In this document: piece after piece, positions 26,867 through 36,202 of the stretch
Numbering within the stretch: the first letter of the stretch is position 1
How the letters are laid out: each line of letters starts with the position of its first letter
NCBI RefSeq assembly: GCF_900091615.1
Contig: NZ_FMIA01000002.1
Location: forward strand, 248,001-312,000
Reading direction: 5' to 3'
DNA length: 64,000 bases
From: Micromonospora yangpuensis
Lineage (GTDB): Bacteria; Actinomycetota; Actinomycetes; Mycobacteriales; Micromonosporaceae
Program-made: the position numbers and the translations under genes
The notes under the pieces: generated by a model
Seen by the model: the letters and a program-made list of their open reading frames with translations, nothing else
What the model was told of the DNA's origin: nothing
The model's database searches: none

Positions 26867-27316
26867 TCAGTCGAGTCGGCGGTTCTCCCGGACCAGACCG
26901 CCCTCACACCAGTCCCGGTAGACGAAGAGGGTCGGGCGGGCCAGCAGCACCCGCGAGTTGTGCGCCCAGGTGCGCATCAGCTCGTCGCCGGAGCGCTCGG
27001 CCTGGTCGACCAGCTTGCGGAACCGGCGCCTCGGGTGGGCCCGGAAGCCCGTCCGGATGCCGTCGGCGGCGTAGATGTAGAGGCAGTGCAGGGCGAACCG
27101 GCGGGCCGGACAGGTCGGATCCATCGCCAGGTCGAAGAGGGTCGTCACCAGCCGGTCTCCGGCGACCAGCAGGTCCCAGTCCTGCGGCATGCTGGTCAGC
27201 GGCACCGAATCGGGTTGGTACGCCCAGGCCCGCAACTCCGCGGGGGACGGGTCGACGGGGTTGGCGAAACCGGAGAAGCTCGATTCCTGCACGCTCAACC
27301 GGCCAACCTTCCGCAT
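26867..27316 (-). CDS. Conserved hypothetical protein
   Basis: 149 aa, soluble and largely helical. It opens MRKVGRLSVQESSFSGFANP and contains FALHCLYIYAADGIRTGFR near residues 75-93 and LFVYRDWCEGG near the end. I recognise no catalytic motif; similar single-copy proteins occur in related actinomycetes as far as I recall. ATG 27316 is the first methionine. The gene is monocistronic, with a shared terminator downstream and 273 bp of upstream sequence. Confidence 0.7.
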   Translation of the reverse strand: MRKVGRLSVQESSFSGFANPVDPSPAELRAWAYQPDSVPLTSMPQDWDLLVAGDRLVTTLFDLAMDPTCPARRFALHCLYIYAADGIRTGFRAHPRRRFRKLVDQAERSGDELMRTWAHNSRVLLARPTLFVYRDWCEGGLVRENRRLD

Positions 27317-27516
27317 CGCGCCCGCGCCGGCACCGGCCGGCCCGCAGGCCCCCTGGGCTGCTGGGGCGACACGTTAACGCGGTACCGGTGACCTGCGGTA
27401 GCCCCTTGCTGGGAGATTTCGGCAACCGTCGGTCCGACCGGACCGGCCGTACGGGCAAGCCGCCTGGACACGGTGCCGAAGGTCACGCCGGTGAGGTGGC
27501 CGCCGGCGTCGGCGAC

Positions 27517-27536
27517 GGCACCGGGATCCCGGTGCC
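27517..27536 (-). terminator. 20-bp palindrome after the antiporter gene
   Basis: GGCACCGGGATCCCGGTGCC is a perfect palindrome 54 bp beyond the stop of the antiporter gene, a plausible terminator. The rest of 27317-27589 shows nothing else I can assign. Confidence 0.5.
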
Positions 27537-27589
27537 GCCGGTCGCGGCGACGCGGGCCTGCCGGAGCGACCCGGGCCGGTCCCCGTCGC

Positions 27590-28819
27590 TCAGTCCGGGG
27601 TGGGTAGCGGCGGTCCCTCGGGGGTGGGGACCGGCCTGGCCAGCCGGGCCGCCGACCGCTGGCGCAGCCACTGCTTGAACCACGCCAGGTCAGGCAGTCG
27701 GGCCAGCATCGGCCCGGTCACCACCGTGATCAACACGTACGCGGTGGCGAGCGCCGTCAACCGGGGTTCCACCGTCCCGGCGGCGACCGCGAGCCCGGCG
27801 ATGACGATGGAGAACTCCCCGCGTGGCATCAGGGCCAGGCCGGCCCGCCACCGGCCGGGCTCGGCGATGCCGACCCGCCGGGCGGCCAGGTACCCGGTGA
27901 GCAGTTTGGTCCCCATGGTGACCACGGCCAGGGTGAGCGCGGGCAGCAACACCGGCGGCATCTCCCGGGGGTCGGTCACCAACCCGAAGAAGACGAAGAA
28001 GACCGCGGCGAACAGGTCCCGCAGCGGGGAGAGCAACTCGGTCGCGTGGTGCGCCACCGGCCCGGACAGGGCGATGCCCACCAGGAACGCGCCGACCGCC
28101 GCCGACACCTGTAGCTTCGCCGCGATGCCGGCGACCAGCAGGGTGAGCCCGAGCACCCCGAGCAGCAGCGCCTCCGGGTCCCGGGCCGACAGCGCCGCGG
28201 AGATCCACCGGCCGTACCGGATGGCGACGACCAGGACGACCATCACCGTGCCCGCCGCGACGGCGAGGGCCAGGCCGCCCCGGACCAGGCCGACGCCGGC
28301 CAGCAGCGCGGTGAGCAGCGGGAGGTAGAGCGCCATCGCGAGATCCTCGATGACCAGCACCGACAGCACCACCGGGGTCTCCCGGTTGCCGACCCGACCC
28401 AGGTCGCTGAGCACCTTGGCGATCACGCCGGAGGAGGAGACCCAGGTGATGCCGCCGAGCACCACCGCGGCCAGCCAGCCCCAACCGAGCAGCAGGGCGA
28501 AGGCGACCCCCGGCGTCGCGTTGAGCACCGCGTCGATCAGCCCGGCCGGGGCGGCCGACCGCAGGTTGCCTACCAGTTCGTTGGCCGAGTACTCCAGGCC
28601 GAGCATGACCAGTAGCAGGATCACGCCGATCTCGGAGCCGACGGCGATGAACTCCTCGCTGGCGGTCAGCGGCAGGATGCCGCCGTGGCCGAAGGCCAGG
28701 CCGGCCAGCAGGTAAAGGGGGATCGGGGAGAGCCCGATCCGGCGGCTGAGCCGGCCGAGCAGGCCAAGGCCGAACAGCAGGGCGCCCAGCTCGACGAGGA
28801 GCGAGGTCTCCGCCGGCAT
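27590..28819 (-). CDS. Monovalent cation:proton antiporter, CPA2 family (KhtU-like)
   Basis: 409 aa with about twelve membrane helices and no cytoplasmic KTN/TrkA-N domain. Typical CPA2 stretches are PLYLLAGLAFGHGGILPL, GVILLLVMLGLEYSANEL, ITWVSSSGVIAKVL, VLVIEDLAMALYLPLL (the conserved ED pair) and LMPRGEFSIVIAG. It exchanges K+ (or Na+) for H+ across the membrane. The TrkA-C protein gene directly upstream (5-bp gap) is the expected regulatory subunit, as in Bacillus KhtTU. Confidence 0.9.
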   Translation of the reverse strand: MPAETSLLVELGALLFGLGLLGRLSRRIGLSPIPLYLLAGLAFGHGGILPLTASEEFIAVGSEIGVILLLVMLGLEYSANELVGNLRSAAPAGLIDAVLNATPGVAFALLLGWGWLAAVVLGGITWVSSSGVIAKVLSDLGRVGNRETPVVLSVLVIEDLAMALYLPLLTALLAGVGLVRGGLALAVAAGTVMVVLVVAIRYGRWISAALSARDPEALLLGVLGLTLLVAGIAAKLQVSAAVGAFLVGIALSGPVAHHATELLSPLRDLFAAVFFVFFGLVTDPREMPPVLLPALTLAVVTMGTKLLTGYLAARRVGIAEPGRWRAGLALMPRGEFSIVIAGLAVAAGTVEPRLTALATAYVLITVVTGPMLARLPDLAWFKQWLRQRSAARLARPVPTPEGPPLPTPD

Positions 28820-28824
28820 CCGGC

Positions 28825-29325
28825 TCAGCCGTCCGGGTCACTGTCGGCGAAGATGGCGGTCACCCCGTCGAGGCCCTGTCGGGTCCCGACCACGACCACC
28901 ACGTCACCGGCCGCGAAGCAGAACGAGGGGACGGGCGAGACGATGACCTCGCCGTGCCGTAGCACCGCGACGATGGAGGCACTGGTACGCGTCCGTGCCC
29001 TGGTGTCGCCGAGCAGCCTGCCGACGTAGGCGGAACCGGCCGGAATGGCGATCTGCTCGGTGAGCAGCCCGGCGGCCTGCTCCCGCAACCCGGCGAGCTG
29101 GCCCAGCATCAGCGACGCGCCGAGAATGTCGGCCAACGCCTCCGCCTCGTCGTCGGTCAGCGGGATGTCCGCCTGACACGCGTCCGGATCGTCCGGGTCG
29201 TAGAGGACCAGGTCACGGCGGCCGTTGCGGTGGGAGACCACCCCGAGTCGGCGACCGGACTCCGTCACCAGGTCATGACGCATGCCGATGCCCGGCAGCG
29301 CGGTCTGTTCGACGCGTACTCGCAC
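28825..29325 (-). CDS. TrkA-C domain regulatory protein (KhtT-like)
   Basis: 166 aa. The N-terminal domain has the KhtT signature LPGIGMRHDLVTESGRRLGV; the C-terminal RCK_C/TrkA-C domain (about 85-160) contains VGRLLGDTRARTRTSASIVA and FAAGDVVVVVGTRQGL. In Bacillus, KhtT binds a small ligand and gates the KhtU antiporter. GTG 29325 matches the family start. It is the first gene of a two-gene operon, with the antiporter 5 bp downstream. Confidence 0.88.
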   Translation of the reverse strand: MRVRVEQTALPGIGMRHDLVTESGRRLGVVSHRNGRRDLVLYDPDDPDACQADIPLTDDEAEALADILGASLMLGQLAGLREQAAGLLTEQIAIPAGSAYVGRLLGDTRARTRTSASIVAVLRHGEVIVSPVPSFCFAAGDVVVVVGTRQGLDGVTAIFADSDPDG

Positions 29326-29405
29326 CAGCCCACGCTACTCCGCTTCACCGAAGCTCTCCGCCCCTCGTTCTCGTCGACCGCGCGGGGGCTCGGCGGAGGG
29401 CACGG

Positions 29406-30389
29406 TCAGACGGTCACGACCACCTTCGCCCGGGCGTGTTCGCCTTCGAGGTAACGCAACGCCTGCGGCACCTCGGACAGCGGGTAGCTGCGGTCGACGA
29501 CCGGGACGAGCCGGCCGGCCTCGGCGTACCCGCGCAAGGTGTCGAGGTGCTGGCGGCCGGGGACCGTGTCGAGGACGACGATGCGCTGTCGTACGAAGGG
29601 TGCCAGCAGTCGTCCGCGGGTGAGGAGCCAGACCGGTCCGACCAGACCGCCGCCGCGGTACACCCCGCCGCCGGAGAGCACCAGGGTCCCGGTCGGGGCC
29701 AGCACCCGGCGCAGTGCGGTGAGGGAGCGGTTGCCGACCAGGTCGAACACCACGTCGTGGCGGCCCGGGCGGCGGGTGAAGTCGTCGCGGGTGTAGTCCA
29801 CGACCTCGTCGGCGCCGAGCGAGCGGACCAGGTCGACGTTGCGGGTGCTGCACACGCCGGTCACCCTCGCGCCGAGGGCCTTGGCCAGTTGGACGGCCAG
29901 GGTGCCGACGCCGCCCGAGGCGCCGTTGATCAGCACGTGCTGGCCGGTCTCGACCCGCCCGGCGGCACGCAGTCCCAGCAACGCGGTGACCCCGGCCAGC
30001 GGCAGGGCGGCGGCCTGCTGCGGCGTCAGGTTCGCCGGCTTCGCCGCGACCAGTGTCTCGGGCACGCAGACGTACTCGGCGAACGCGCCGTTGGCGTCAC
30101 CGAGGTCGCCGAAGACCGCGTCGCCGGGGCGTACCTGCCGCACGTTGCTGCCGACGGCCTCGACCCGACCCGCGAAGTCACGGCCCCGGATGCGTGCCCG
30201 CGGCGCCGTCCGCCCCAGGGCCAACCGGGCCAGCCGTGGATCGCCCCGCACGACATGCCAGTCGTACGCGTCGAGCGCGGCGGCCTCGACCCGCACCAGC
30301 ACCTCGTGGGCGGCCGGCACCGGCCGGTCGACGTCGGCGAGGGTGAGTGTCTCCGGTGGTCCGTACCGGTCCTGCACTATCGCCCTCAT
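29406..30389 (-). CDS. Zinc-independent MDR oxidoreductase (quinone oxidoreductase-like)
   Basis: 327 aa. GroES-like N-terminal domain with RGRDFAGRVEAVGSNVRQVR (no structural zinc cysteines), then the NAD(P)-binding Rossmann domain with LINGASGGVGTLAVQLAKA near residue 150, ending in the ARAKVVVTV tail usual in this group. It reduces an unknown carbonyl or quinone compound. GAGGAGGGG lies 4-5 bases before ATG 30389. Two TetR-type operators lie just upstream, and the divergent TetR gene is its likely repressor. Confidence 0.9.
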   Translation of the reverse strand: MRAIVQDRYGPPETLTLADVDRPVPAAHEVLVRVEAAALDAYDWHVVRGDPRLARLALGRTAPRARIRGRDFAGRVEAVGSNVRQVRPGDAVFGDLGDANGAFAEYVCVPETLVAAKPANLTPQQAAALPLAGVTALLGLRAAGRVETGQHVLINGASGGVGTLAVQLAKALGARVTGVCSTRNVDLVRSLGADEVVDYTRDDFTRRPGRHDVVFDLVGNRSLTALRRVLAPTGTLVLSGGGVYRGGGLVGPVWLLTRGRLLAPFVRQRIVVLDTVPGRQHLDTLRGYAEAGRLVPVVDRSYPLSEVPQALRYLEGEHARAKVVVTV

Positions 30390-30404
30390 CTGCCCCTCCT
30401 CGAT

Positions 30405-30452
30405 GTGTACGGCGTACACCGACTGTCGAAAGGGTAAGTGTACGGCGTACAC
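30405..30452. promoter_or_regulatory. Twin palindromic operators for the divergent TetR regulator
   Basis: GTGTACGGCGTACAC occurs exactly at 30405-30419 and 30438-30452. Each is a perfect 7+1+7 palindrome, and the centres are 33 bp apart (about three helical turns, same face). They lie between the oxidoreductase start (30389) and the TetR start (30503), well placed to control both. Confidence 0.88.
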
Positions 30453-30502
30453 AGGTCAAGGTGGTTAGGGTTTTGACCGTCGACGGAGGACGGGGACCTG
30501 AG

Positions 30503-31219
30503 ATGGCTGAGCAGACCGAGACGCTGCGCCGGACGCCGCTGAGCAGGGATCGGATCCTGCGCGCCGCCGTCACCCTCGCCGACGGGGCCGGCATCGAGTC
30601 GCTCAGCATGCGCAACCTCGCGCAGGAACTGGGCGTCGTGCCGATGGCGCTCTACCGGCACGTGGCCAACAAGGACGAACTGCTCGACGGCATGATCGAC
30701 CTGGTCGTCGGCGAGATCAGCCCCCCGGCCGCCGGCGTCGACTGGAAGCCGGCAGTGCGCGGACGCGTCCTCTCCGCCCGCCAGGTGCTGCTCCGCCACC
30801 CCTGGGCGTCGCTCGCGATCGAGTCGCGGAACATGGCGACGCCGGCCGTCCTCGCCTACCTCGACTCGGTGGTGGGAACCTTGCGGGCCGGCGGCTTCTC
30901 CGCCGACCTCACCCACCACGTGATGCACGCGATGGGCAGCCGGGTGCTGGGCTTCAGCCAGGAACTCTTCGACGCCGGCCGGCGCGCGGGCCGCTCCGGT
31001 GCGGTCGACCCCGAGCCGTCGATGGCCCTGCCGCCGGAGGTGGCGGCCCGGTTCCCGCACCTCGCGGAGATCGCCACGGCCGCGTCACACGAGGACGCCT
31101 CGGTGGTCGGGTCGGGCTGCGACGACCAGTTCGAGTTCGAGTTCGCGCTGGACCTGCTGCTGGACGGCATCGAGCGGCTGCAGCGGCAAGGCTGGACCTC
31201 GACCCGCCGACCCCGCTGA
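30503..31219 (+). CDS. TetR/AcrR family transcriptional regulator
   Basis: 238 aa. N-terminal HTH (LSRDRILRAAVTLADGAGIE, then SMRNLAQELGVVPMALYRHV, residues ~13-55) and a TetR_C_1-type ligand-binding domain. ATG 30503 follows GGAGGACGGGGACC; upstream in-frame GTGs are possible but unneeded. It is divergent from the MDR oxidoreductase, with two identical palindromes between, so it probably represses both genes until it binds a substrate of the oxidoreductase. Confidence 0.9.
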   Translation: MAEQTETLRRTPLSRDRILRAAVTLADGAGIESLSMRNLAQELGVVPMALYRHVANKDELLDGMIDLVVGEISPPAAGVDWKPAVRGRVLSARQVLLRHPWASLAIESRNMATPAVLAYLDSVVGTLRAGGFSADLTHHVMHAMGSRVLGFSQELFDAGRRAGRSGAVDPEPSMALPPEVAARFPHLAEIATAASHEDASVVGSGCDDQFEFEFALDLLLDGIERLQRQGWTSTRRPR

Positions 31220-31291
31220 GATCCGGTCCACCGCGAGACGTCACCCCGCGCCCCGCCCCCGCGCCGCACCCCGCCCCCGCGCCCCGCCCCC

Positions 31292-31340
31292 GTGAGAGGG
31301 GTGACCTTCTCTACCGAAAGCGTTAACAGGGGGCCCTTCC
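31292..31340. repeat. Palindromic interspersed element, half copy (B)
   Basis: In reverse complement this matches the left half of the full element at 49122: the arm GTTAACAGGGGGCCCTTCC (31322-31340) plus the spacer reading toward GTGAGAGGGG. The last TTAC of the arm is lost where the fic fragment begins. A C-rich stretch of CGCCCC repeats precedes it (31240-31291). Confidence 0.82.
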
Positions 31341-31598
31341 GCGGTTGCGCAGGTTGGTGACGCGGCCGGCCAGGATGCGGTCGGCCCGGGCCTCGTCGGC
31401 CACGACGATGCCCTCGATCGCCGACGAGGCGGTGATGCTGGCGACCCGGGCGCGGTCGGCCAGTTGGCTGAGCAGGCCGGGAAGTTGGTCGCGGTAGAGC
31501 GCCTCGGAGCCACGTCCCACATCCACCGTGCTCAGCGCGGTCACCAGGGTGCCGGGGATCTGGCCGAGGAGTCGGTCCAGGTCGACGAAGCTACGCAT
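31323..31598 (-). pseudogene. Truncated Fic-family gene (N-terminal domain only)
   Basis: 91 codons: MRSFVDLDRLLGQIPGTLVT begins the Fic_N domain and ASITASSAIEGIVVADEARA is its conserved SSxIEGI motif. After VTNLRNR the frame runs into the palindromic element and ends GRAPC with a TAA made by the element's GTTAAC. The whole catalytic Fic domain (HPFxxGNGR) is absent. GAGGTAG lies before ATG 31598. Known Fic proteins carry an inhibitory helix with (S/T)xxxE(G/N); only that region survives here, so a regulatory leftover cannot be excluded. Confidence 0.8.
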
Positions 31599-31729
31599 CA
31601 GCTACCTCGAGAATTAAGTGCATAACCACCAGCCAGACTATTTAGTTTGTCGGATTCCGTTGGGTAGTTAACGACGTCGGCGTGACCGAGGGGCGGGGGG
31701 TGGAGGGTGATGTGGGTCACCGGTTAGAG

Positions 31730-31748
31730 TTGAGTGGAATACGCTCAA
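31730..31748. promoter_or_regulatory. HspR-binding HAIR element upstream of clpB
   Basis: TTGAGT-N7-GCTCAA, flanked by AG and CT that extend the dyad to AGTTGAG / CTCAACT. It lies 46 bp upstream of clpB, the same arrangement as at dnaK. Confidence 0.9.
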
Positions 31749-31794
31749 CTCTGGCTTCGTCCTAACCACTGGACACGCCTATCCGGGGGAGCCC

Positions 31795-34386
31795 ATGAAC
31801 ACGGAACGTCTCACCACCAAGAGCCGCGAATCCATCACCGGTGCCGTCGCCCTGGCCAAGCGGGGCGGCCACGCGACCGTGGAGCCCTGGCACCTGCTGC
31901 TGGCCCTGCTGGACACCGACGGGTCCACCGCCGCCGGCCTGCTGCGCGCCGTCGGGGCAGACCCGGTCGAGCTGCGCCGGGCCGCCCAGCGGGCGGTGGA
32001 CGCCCTGCCAGCGGCCCGGGGCTCCAGTCTCGCCGAGCCCACCCTGGCCCGCGAGTTCGTCAACGCCATCGGGGCCGCCGAGCAGATCGCCCGGCCGCTC
32101 GGTGACGAGTACACCTCGACCGAGCACCTGCTCGCCGGGCTCGCCCAGGTCGGTGGCGGGGTCTCCACCACGCTGAAGAACGCGGGGGCCACCGAGGAGA
32201 GCCTGGTCGCCGCCTTCCCGTCCGTGCGGGGCGGGGACCGGCGGGTGACCAGCGCCGACCCGGAGCAGACCTACCAGGCCCTGACCAAGTACGGCGTCGA
32301 CCTGACCGCCAGCGCCCGGGACGGCAAGATCGACCCGGTGATCGGCCGGGACTCCGAGATCCGCCGGGTGATCCAGGTGCTGTCCCGGCGTACCAAGAAC
32401 AACCCGGTGCTGATCGGCGAGCCCGGGGTCGGTAAGACCGCGATCGTCGAGGGCCTGGCCCAGCGGATCGTCGCCGGTGACGTGCCCGAGTCGCTGCGGG
32501 ACAAGAAGCTGGTCTCGCTGGACCTCGGGGCGATGGTGGCCGGCGCGCAGTACCGGGGGCAGTTCGAGGAGCGGCTCAAGTCGGTGCTGGAGGAGATCAA
32601 GGGCTCCGACGGCCAGGTGATCACCTTCCTCGACGAGCTGCACACCGTGGTCGGCGCGGGCAAGGGCGAGGGCTCGATGGACGCCGGCAACATGCTCAAG
32701 CCGATGCTGGCCCGGGGCGAGCTGCGGATGGTCGGCGCGACCACCCTCGACGAGTACCGCGAGCACATCGAGAAGGACCCCGCCCTGGAGCGCCGCTTCC
32801 AGCCGGTGCTGGTCGGTGAGCCGACCATCGAGGACACCATCGGCATCCTGCGTGGCCTCAAGGAGCGGTACGAGGTGCACCACGGGGTACGGATCACCGA
32901 CGCCGCCCTGGTCGCCGCCGCGTCCCTGTCGGACCGGTACATCACCGACCGGTTCCTGCCGGACAAGGCGATCGACCTGGTCGACGAGTCCGCCTCCCGG
33001 CTCCGGATGGAGATCGACTCCCGGCCGGTCGAGGTGGACGAGATCGAGCGGGCCGTCCGCCGGCTGGAGATCGAGGAGATGGCGCTGGCCAAGGAGCCCG
33101 ACGAGGCCTCCGCCCAGCGGCTGGAGCGGCTGCGCAAGGAGCTGGCCGACAAGCGTGAGCAGCTCACCGCCCTCTCCGCGCGCTGGCAGACCGAGAAGGG
33201 GCACATCACCAGGCTCTCCACCGCCAAGGAGGAGCTGGAACGGCTCGGCGGCGAGGCCGAGCGGGCCGAACGCGACGGCGAGCTGGAACGCGCCGCCGAG
33301 CTGCGTTACGGCCGGATCCCGGCGCTCAAGGCCGACCTGGCCACCGCCGAGGAGGAGCTGGCCCGGTTGCAGGCCGACGGCGCGATGCTCAAGGAGGAGG
33401 TCGGCGCGGACGACATCGCCGCCGTGGTCGCCTCCTGGACCGGCATCCCGGCCGGCCGGCTGCTGGAGGGCGAGACCGCCAAGCTGCTGCGGATGGAGGA
33501 GTCGCTTACCGAGCGGGTCATCGGCCAGGCCGAGGCGGTCACCGCGGTCTCCGACGCGGTCCGGCGGGCCCGGGCCGGCATCGCCGACCCGGACCGCCCC
33601 ACCGGCAGTTTCCTCTTCCTCGGCCCCACCGGTGTCGGCAAGACCGAGCTGGCCAAGGCGCTCGCCGGGTTCCTCTTCGACGACGAGCGGGCGATGGTCC
33701 GCATCGACATGAGCGAGTACGGCGAGAAGCACTCGGTGGCCCGCCTGGTCGGTGCCCCGCCCGGTTACGTCGGGTACGAGCAGGGCGGCCAGCTGACCGA
33801 GGCGGTGCGCCGCCGGCCGTACTCGGTGATCCTGCTCGACGAGGTGGAGAAGGCCCACCCGGACGTCTTCGACCTGCTGCTCCAGGTCCTCGACGACGGC
33901 CGGCTCACCGACGGTCAGGGTCGTACCGTGGACTTCCGCAACACGATCCTGATCCTCACCGCCAACCTCGGGTCGTCGGTGATCAGTGACCTGACGCTCG
34001 CCGACGAGCAGCGTCGGGAGGGGGTCCTGGCGGTGGTCCGGGCGCACTTCAAGCCGGAGTTCCTCAACCGCCTCGACGACATCGTGGTCTTCGCCGCTCT
34101 CCGGGGTGACGACCTGCGGGCCATCGTGGACATCCAGCTGGGACTGCTGGGCAGGCGCCTGGCGGACCGCCGGCTGACGCTGGAGGTCACCGACCCCGCC
34201 CGGGTGTGGCTGGCCGAGCACGGTTACGACCCGATCTACGGTGCCCGGCCGTTGCGTCGGCTGGTCCAGTCGGCGATCGGCGACCAGCTCGCCAAGGCCC
34301 TGCTCGCCGGCCGGATCCGGGACGGCGACACGGTCCAGGTCGACCTGGCCGACAGCAAGGACGCCCTGACCGTCACCGCCGCCTGA
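31795..34386 (+). CDS. clpB: ATP-dependent disaggregase ClpB (Hsp100)
   Basis: 863 aa, full length. Clp N-terminal repeats (1-145); first AAA+ domain with GEPGVGKTA near residue 208 and [10 protein letters not shown]; the ClpB-specific middle coiled coil (about 405-530); second AAA+ domain with GPTGVGKTE near residue 611, [20 protein letters not shown], and the C-terminal sensor region YGARPLRRL. It extracts proteins from aggregates with DnaK/DnaJ/GrpE. ATG 31795 follows GGGGGAG. The HAIR box upstream places it in the HspR regulon. Confidence 0.98.
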   Translation: MNTERLTTKSRESITGAVALAKRGGHATVEPWHLLLALLDTDGSTAAGLLRAVGADPVELRRAAQRAVDALPAARGSSLAEPTLAREFVNAIGAAEQIARPLGDEYTSTEHLLAGLAQVGGGVSTTLKNAGATEESLVAAFPSVRGGDRRVTSADPEQTYQALTKYGVDLTASARDGKIDPVIGRDSEIRRVIQVLSRRTKNNPVLIGEPGVGKTAIVEGLAQRIVAGDVPESLRDKKLVSLDLGAMVAGAQYRGQFEERLKSVLEEIKGSDGQVITFLDELHTVVGAGKGEGSMDAGNMLKPMLARGELRMVGATTLDEYREHIEKDPALERRFQPVLVGEPTIEDTIGILRGLKERYEVHHGVRITDAALVAAASLSDRYITDRFLPDKAIDLVDESASRLRMEIDSRPVEVDEIERAVRRLEIEEMALAKEPDEASAQRLERLRKELADKREQLTALSARWQTEKGHITRLSTAKEELERLGGEAERAERDGELERAAELRYGRIPALKADLATAEEELARLQADGAMLKEEVGADDIAAVVASWTGIPAGRLLEGETAKLLRMEESLTERVIGQAEAVTAVSDAVRRARAGIADPDRPTGSFLFLGPTGVGKTELAKALAGFLFDDERAMVRIDMSEYGEKHSVARLVGAPPGYVGYEQGGQLTEAVRRRPYSVILLDEVEKAHPDVFDLLLQVLDDGRLTDGQGRTVDFRNTILILTANLGSSVISDLTLADEQRREGVLAVVRAHFKPEFLNRLDDIVVFAALRGDDLRAIVDIQLGLLGRRLADRRLTLEVTDPARVWLAEHGYDPIYGARPLRRLVQSAIGDQLAKALLAGRIRDGDTVQVDLADSKDALTVTAA

Positions 34387-34430
34387 GCCCGGCCGTCTCC
34401 GCGCTGCCTGAGCCGGCCGTCCGCCCGCTG

Positions 34431-34460
34431 CCGCCCCGTCGGGTCCGCCCGTCGGGGCGG
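34431..34460 (+). terminator. Terminator after clpB
   Basis: Stem CCGCCCCGTCGGG / CCCGTCGGGGCGG, 12 of 13 pairs (one T-T mismatch), 4-base loop, 44 bp after the clpB stop. Confidence 0.75.
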
Positions 34461-34523
34461 TGTCGTGACGCAATCCGGGAGTTGTCGCCCCGAAGAGGGG
34501 CGAAGTGCGCTACGCATGTGCGC

Positions 34524-34922
34524 ATGCGTATCCAACGGATCGACCATCTGGTGCTCACCGTGACGGACCTCGACCGGACGGTCGACTTCTACACGAAAGG
34601 GCTGGGCATGCGGGTGGAGACGGTCGACGAGGGGCGCCGGGTGCTCAGCTTCGGCGGACAGCGGATCCACCTGCACGAGGCGGGCCGGGAGGTCGACCCG
34701 AAGGCGACCCGCCCCACCCCGGGCAGCGGCGACCTCTGCCTGGTCACCGACTCGCCGCTGGCCGAGGTACGGGAGCACCTGACCGGCCTGGGCGTCACCG
34801 TCGAACTCGGACCGGTCCGACGTACCGGGGCGATGGGGCCGATGACCAGCATCTACGTCCGGGACCCGGACGACAACCTGATCGAGGTCGCCAGCTACCG
34901 CCGGGAGCCCACCGCGAGCTGA
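34524..34922 (+). CDS. VOC (glyoxalase/bleomycin-resistance) family protein
   Basis: 132 aa, one vicinal-oxygen-chelate domain with two beta-alpha-beta-beta-beta modules. Likely metal ligands are H8 (IDHLVLTV), H49 or H51 (RIHLHEAG) and E121 (DPDDNLIEV). The substrate cannot be told; relatives include lactoylglutathione lyase-like and biphenyl dioxygenase-like proteins of virulence-protein STM3117 type. ATG 34524 is where homology starts. The stop codon lies within the first unit of a tandem repeat. Confidence 0.87.
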   Translation: MRIQRIDHLVLTVTDLDRTVDFYTKGLGMRVETVDEGRRVLSFGGQRIHLHEAGREVDPKATRPTPGSGDLCLVTDSPLAEVREHLTGLGVTVELGPVRRTGAMGPMTSIYVRDPDDNLIEVASYRREPTAS

Positions 34923-34991
34923 GCCCGCCCCGGGAGCTGAGCCCGCCCCGGGAGCTGAGCCCGCCCCGGGAGCTGAGCCGGCCCGCCCCGG
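34916..34991. repeat. Tandem 18-bp repeat overlapping the VOC gene stop codon
   Basis: Units of GAGCTGAGCCCGCCCCGG at 34916, 34934 and 34952, a 22-bp variant at 34970, and a partial fifth. The TGA of the first unit is the VOC stop codon, so each unit carries a copy of it. Confidence 0.88.
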
Positions 34992-35052
34992 AGGCTGAGC
35001 CGGCGCGTTCCGGAATGTTCGGCCGGGGCCCCGGCTGGGAACAGTGGCCGGC

Positions 35053-35451
35053 ATGGCCGACAACCCGGGACCGGACGAGCGCCTGGCCGTGACGATCGCC
35101 GAGCTGGACGCGGCGACCGGAACACTGGCCGGGTCGGACACCCTCGCCTTCGGCGGGGTCGGCCTGGCCGGCACGATGCTGCCCGCCACCGAGGCGTACC
35201 AGCGGTTGCTTACCGCCGTGGCGGCTCGACCGGACGAGGTACGGACCCGGCTGGACTGGTTGCTCGGCAACGGCTCCCCGGCCGGTCGGGCGTACGCGGC
35301 CACCCTGCTGGACCGGCTCGACCCGAGCGCCGGGCGGGCCGCCTGGGCGGGGCTGCGGGGCGAAACAGGGGAGTTGACCACCTTCACCGGCTGCCTGATG
35401 GAGCGCACCACCCTGGGGCAGTACGCCGACGCCCGGCTCGTCGCACCGTGA
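35053..35451 (+). CDS. Hypothetical protein, HEAT-like
   Basis: 132 aa, soluble and helical. The middle (EVRTRLDWLLGNGSPAGRAYAATLLDRLDP) resembles a HEAT-type helical repeat and the end reads ERTTLGQYADARL. ATG 35053 or the in-frame GTG at 35044 could start it; neither has a strong ribosome site. I do not recognise a named family. It lies between the VOC gene's repeat array and the DUF4178 operon, 109 bp away from the latter. Confidence 0.65.
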   Translation: MADNPGPDERLAVTIAELDAATGTLAGSDTLAFGGVGLAGTMLPATEAYQRLLTAVAARPDEVRTRLDWLLGNGSPAGRAYAATLLDRLDPSAGRAAWAGLRGETGELTTFTGCLMERTTLGQYADARLVAP

Positions 35452-35560
35452 ACCCGTCGCGGGCGGGACTCCCGGTAGTCGGCCGATCACCGGTCGGCCT
35501 TCGAGTTCCCGCAGGTGCGCGAGGTTGTTACCGTCTGCGCCAACACACCTGGGGGGTCGA

Positions 35561-36199
35561 GTGTTGAACGGTTCAGTCGCGTACCTGGTCTCGGCGGTCG
35601 GCTGTCTGGTCGGGGTGGCCGGGCTGGTGATCGCCCTGGTCGCACTCCAGAAGAGCAGGTCCCGGCCGGCACCGGCACCCGCCGCGCCCGCCGACCCGTT
35701 CCGGGACGTCGACGCCGACGCGCTGCGGGGCGACCCACGTCGGCTGCGCCCCGGCGACATCATCGACGTACGTGGCCGGTCCTGGACCGTGCGCGGCTCG
35801 ATCCACCTCGTCGAGGGAAGCTGGAGCTGGGCCGAGCACCTGCTCGACGACGCCGGGGGCGTCAAGCGCTGGCTCTCCGTCGAGGAGGACCCCGACCTGG
35901 AGCTGGTGCTCTGGGAGGCCGAGCCGGGGGCCACCGTGACCCCGGGCGCGCCGACCATCGACTTCGGCGGTCGCCGCTACAACTGGGACGAGACCGGACA
36001 GGCCCGCTACACCGCCGTCGGCACCACCGGTCTCGACCCGACCGGCACCATGCGGTACCACGACTACCAGGGGCCCGGTGGCGCCCGGCTCTCCTTCGAG
36101 GCGTACGGCGACGCGGGCTGGGAGGTCGCCCGGGGTGAGCTGTTGCACCGCGGCGAGGTCATGATCTACCCGCAGGGCGGTCCGGAGAAGGTGAACTGA
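35561..36199 (+). CDS. DUF4178 membrane-anchored protein
   Basis: 212 aa. An N-terminal helix (AYLVSAVGCLVGVAGLVIAL, residues ~5-25) anchors a cytoplasmic beta-rich DUF4178 domain: RPGDIIDVRGRSWTVRGSI near 65-83, WSWAEHLLDD, KRWLSVEEDPDLELVLWE, and FEAYGDAGWEVARGELL. GTG 35561 has GGGGGG 4 bases upstream. It is the first gene of a six-gene operon. DUF4178 domains recur in other bacteria beside DUF350 and polyamine-related enzymes; their biochemical role is not established. Confidence 0.88.
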   Translation: MLNGSVAYLVSAVGCLVGVAGLVIALVALQKSRSRPAPAPAAPADPFRDVDADALRGDPRRLRPGDIIDVRGRSWTVRGSIHLVEGSWSWAEHLLDDAGGVKRWLSVEEDPDLELVLWEAEPGATVTPGAPTIDFGGRRYNWDETGQARYTAVGTTGLDPTGTMRYHDYQGPGGARLSFEAYGDAGWEVARGELLHRGEVMIYPQGGPEKVN

Positions 36200-36202
36200 G
36201 CG

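Noticed and set aside
31762..34473. 903-codon open frame opposite clpB
   Set aside because: clpB on the plus strand is unmistakable over its full length; the antisense frame is composed of His/Asp/Gln/Leu shadows of its codons.
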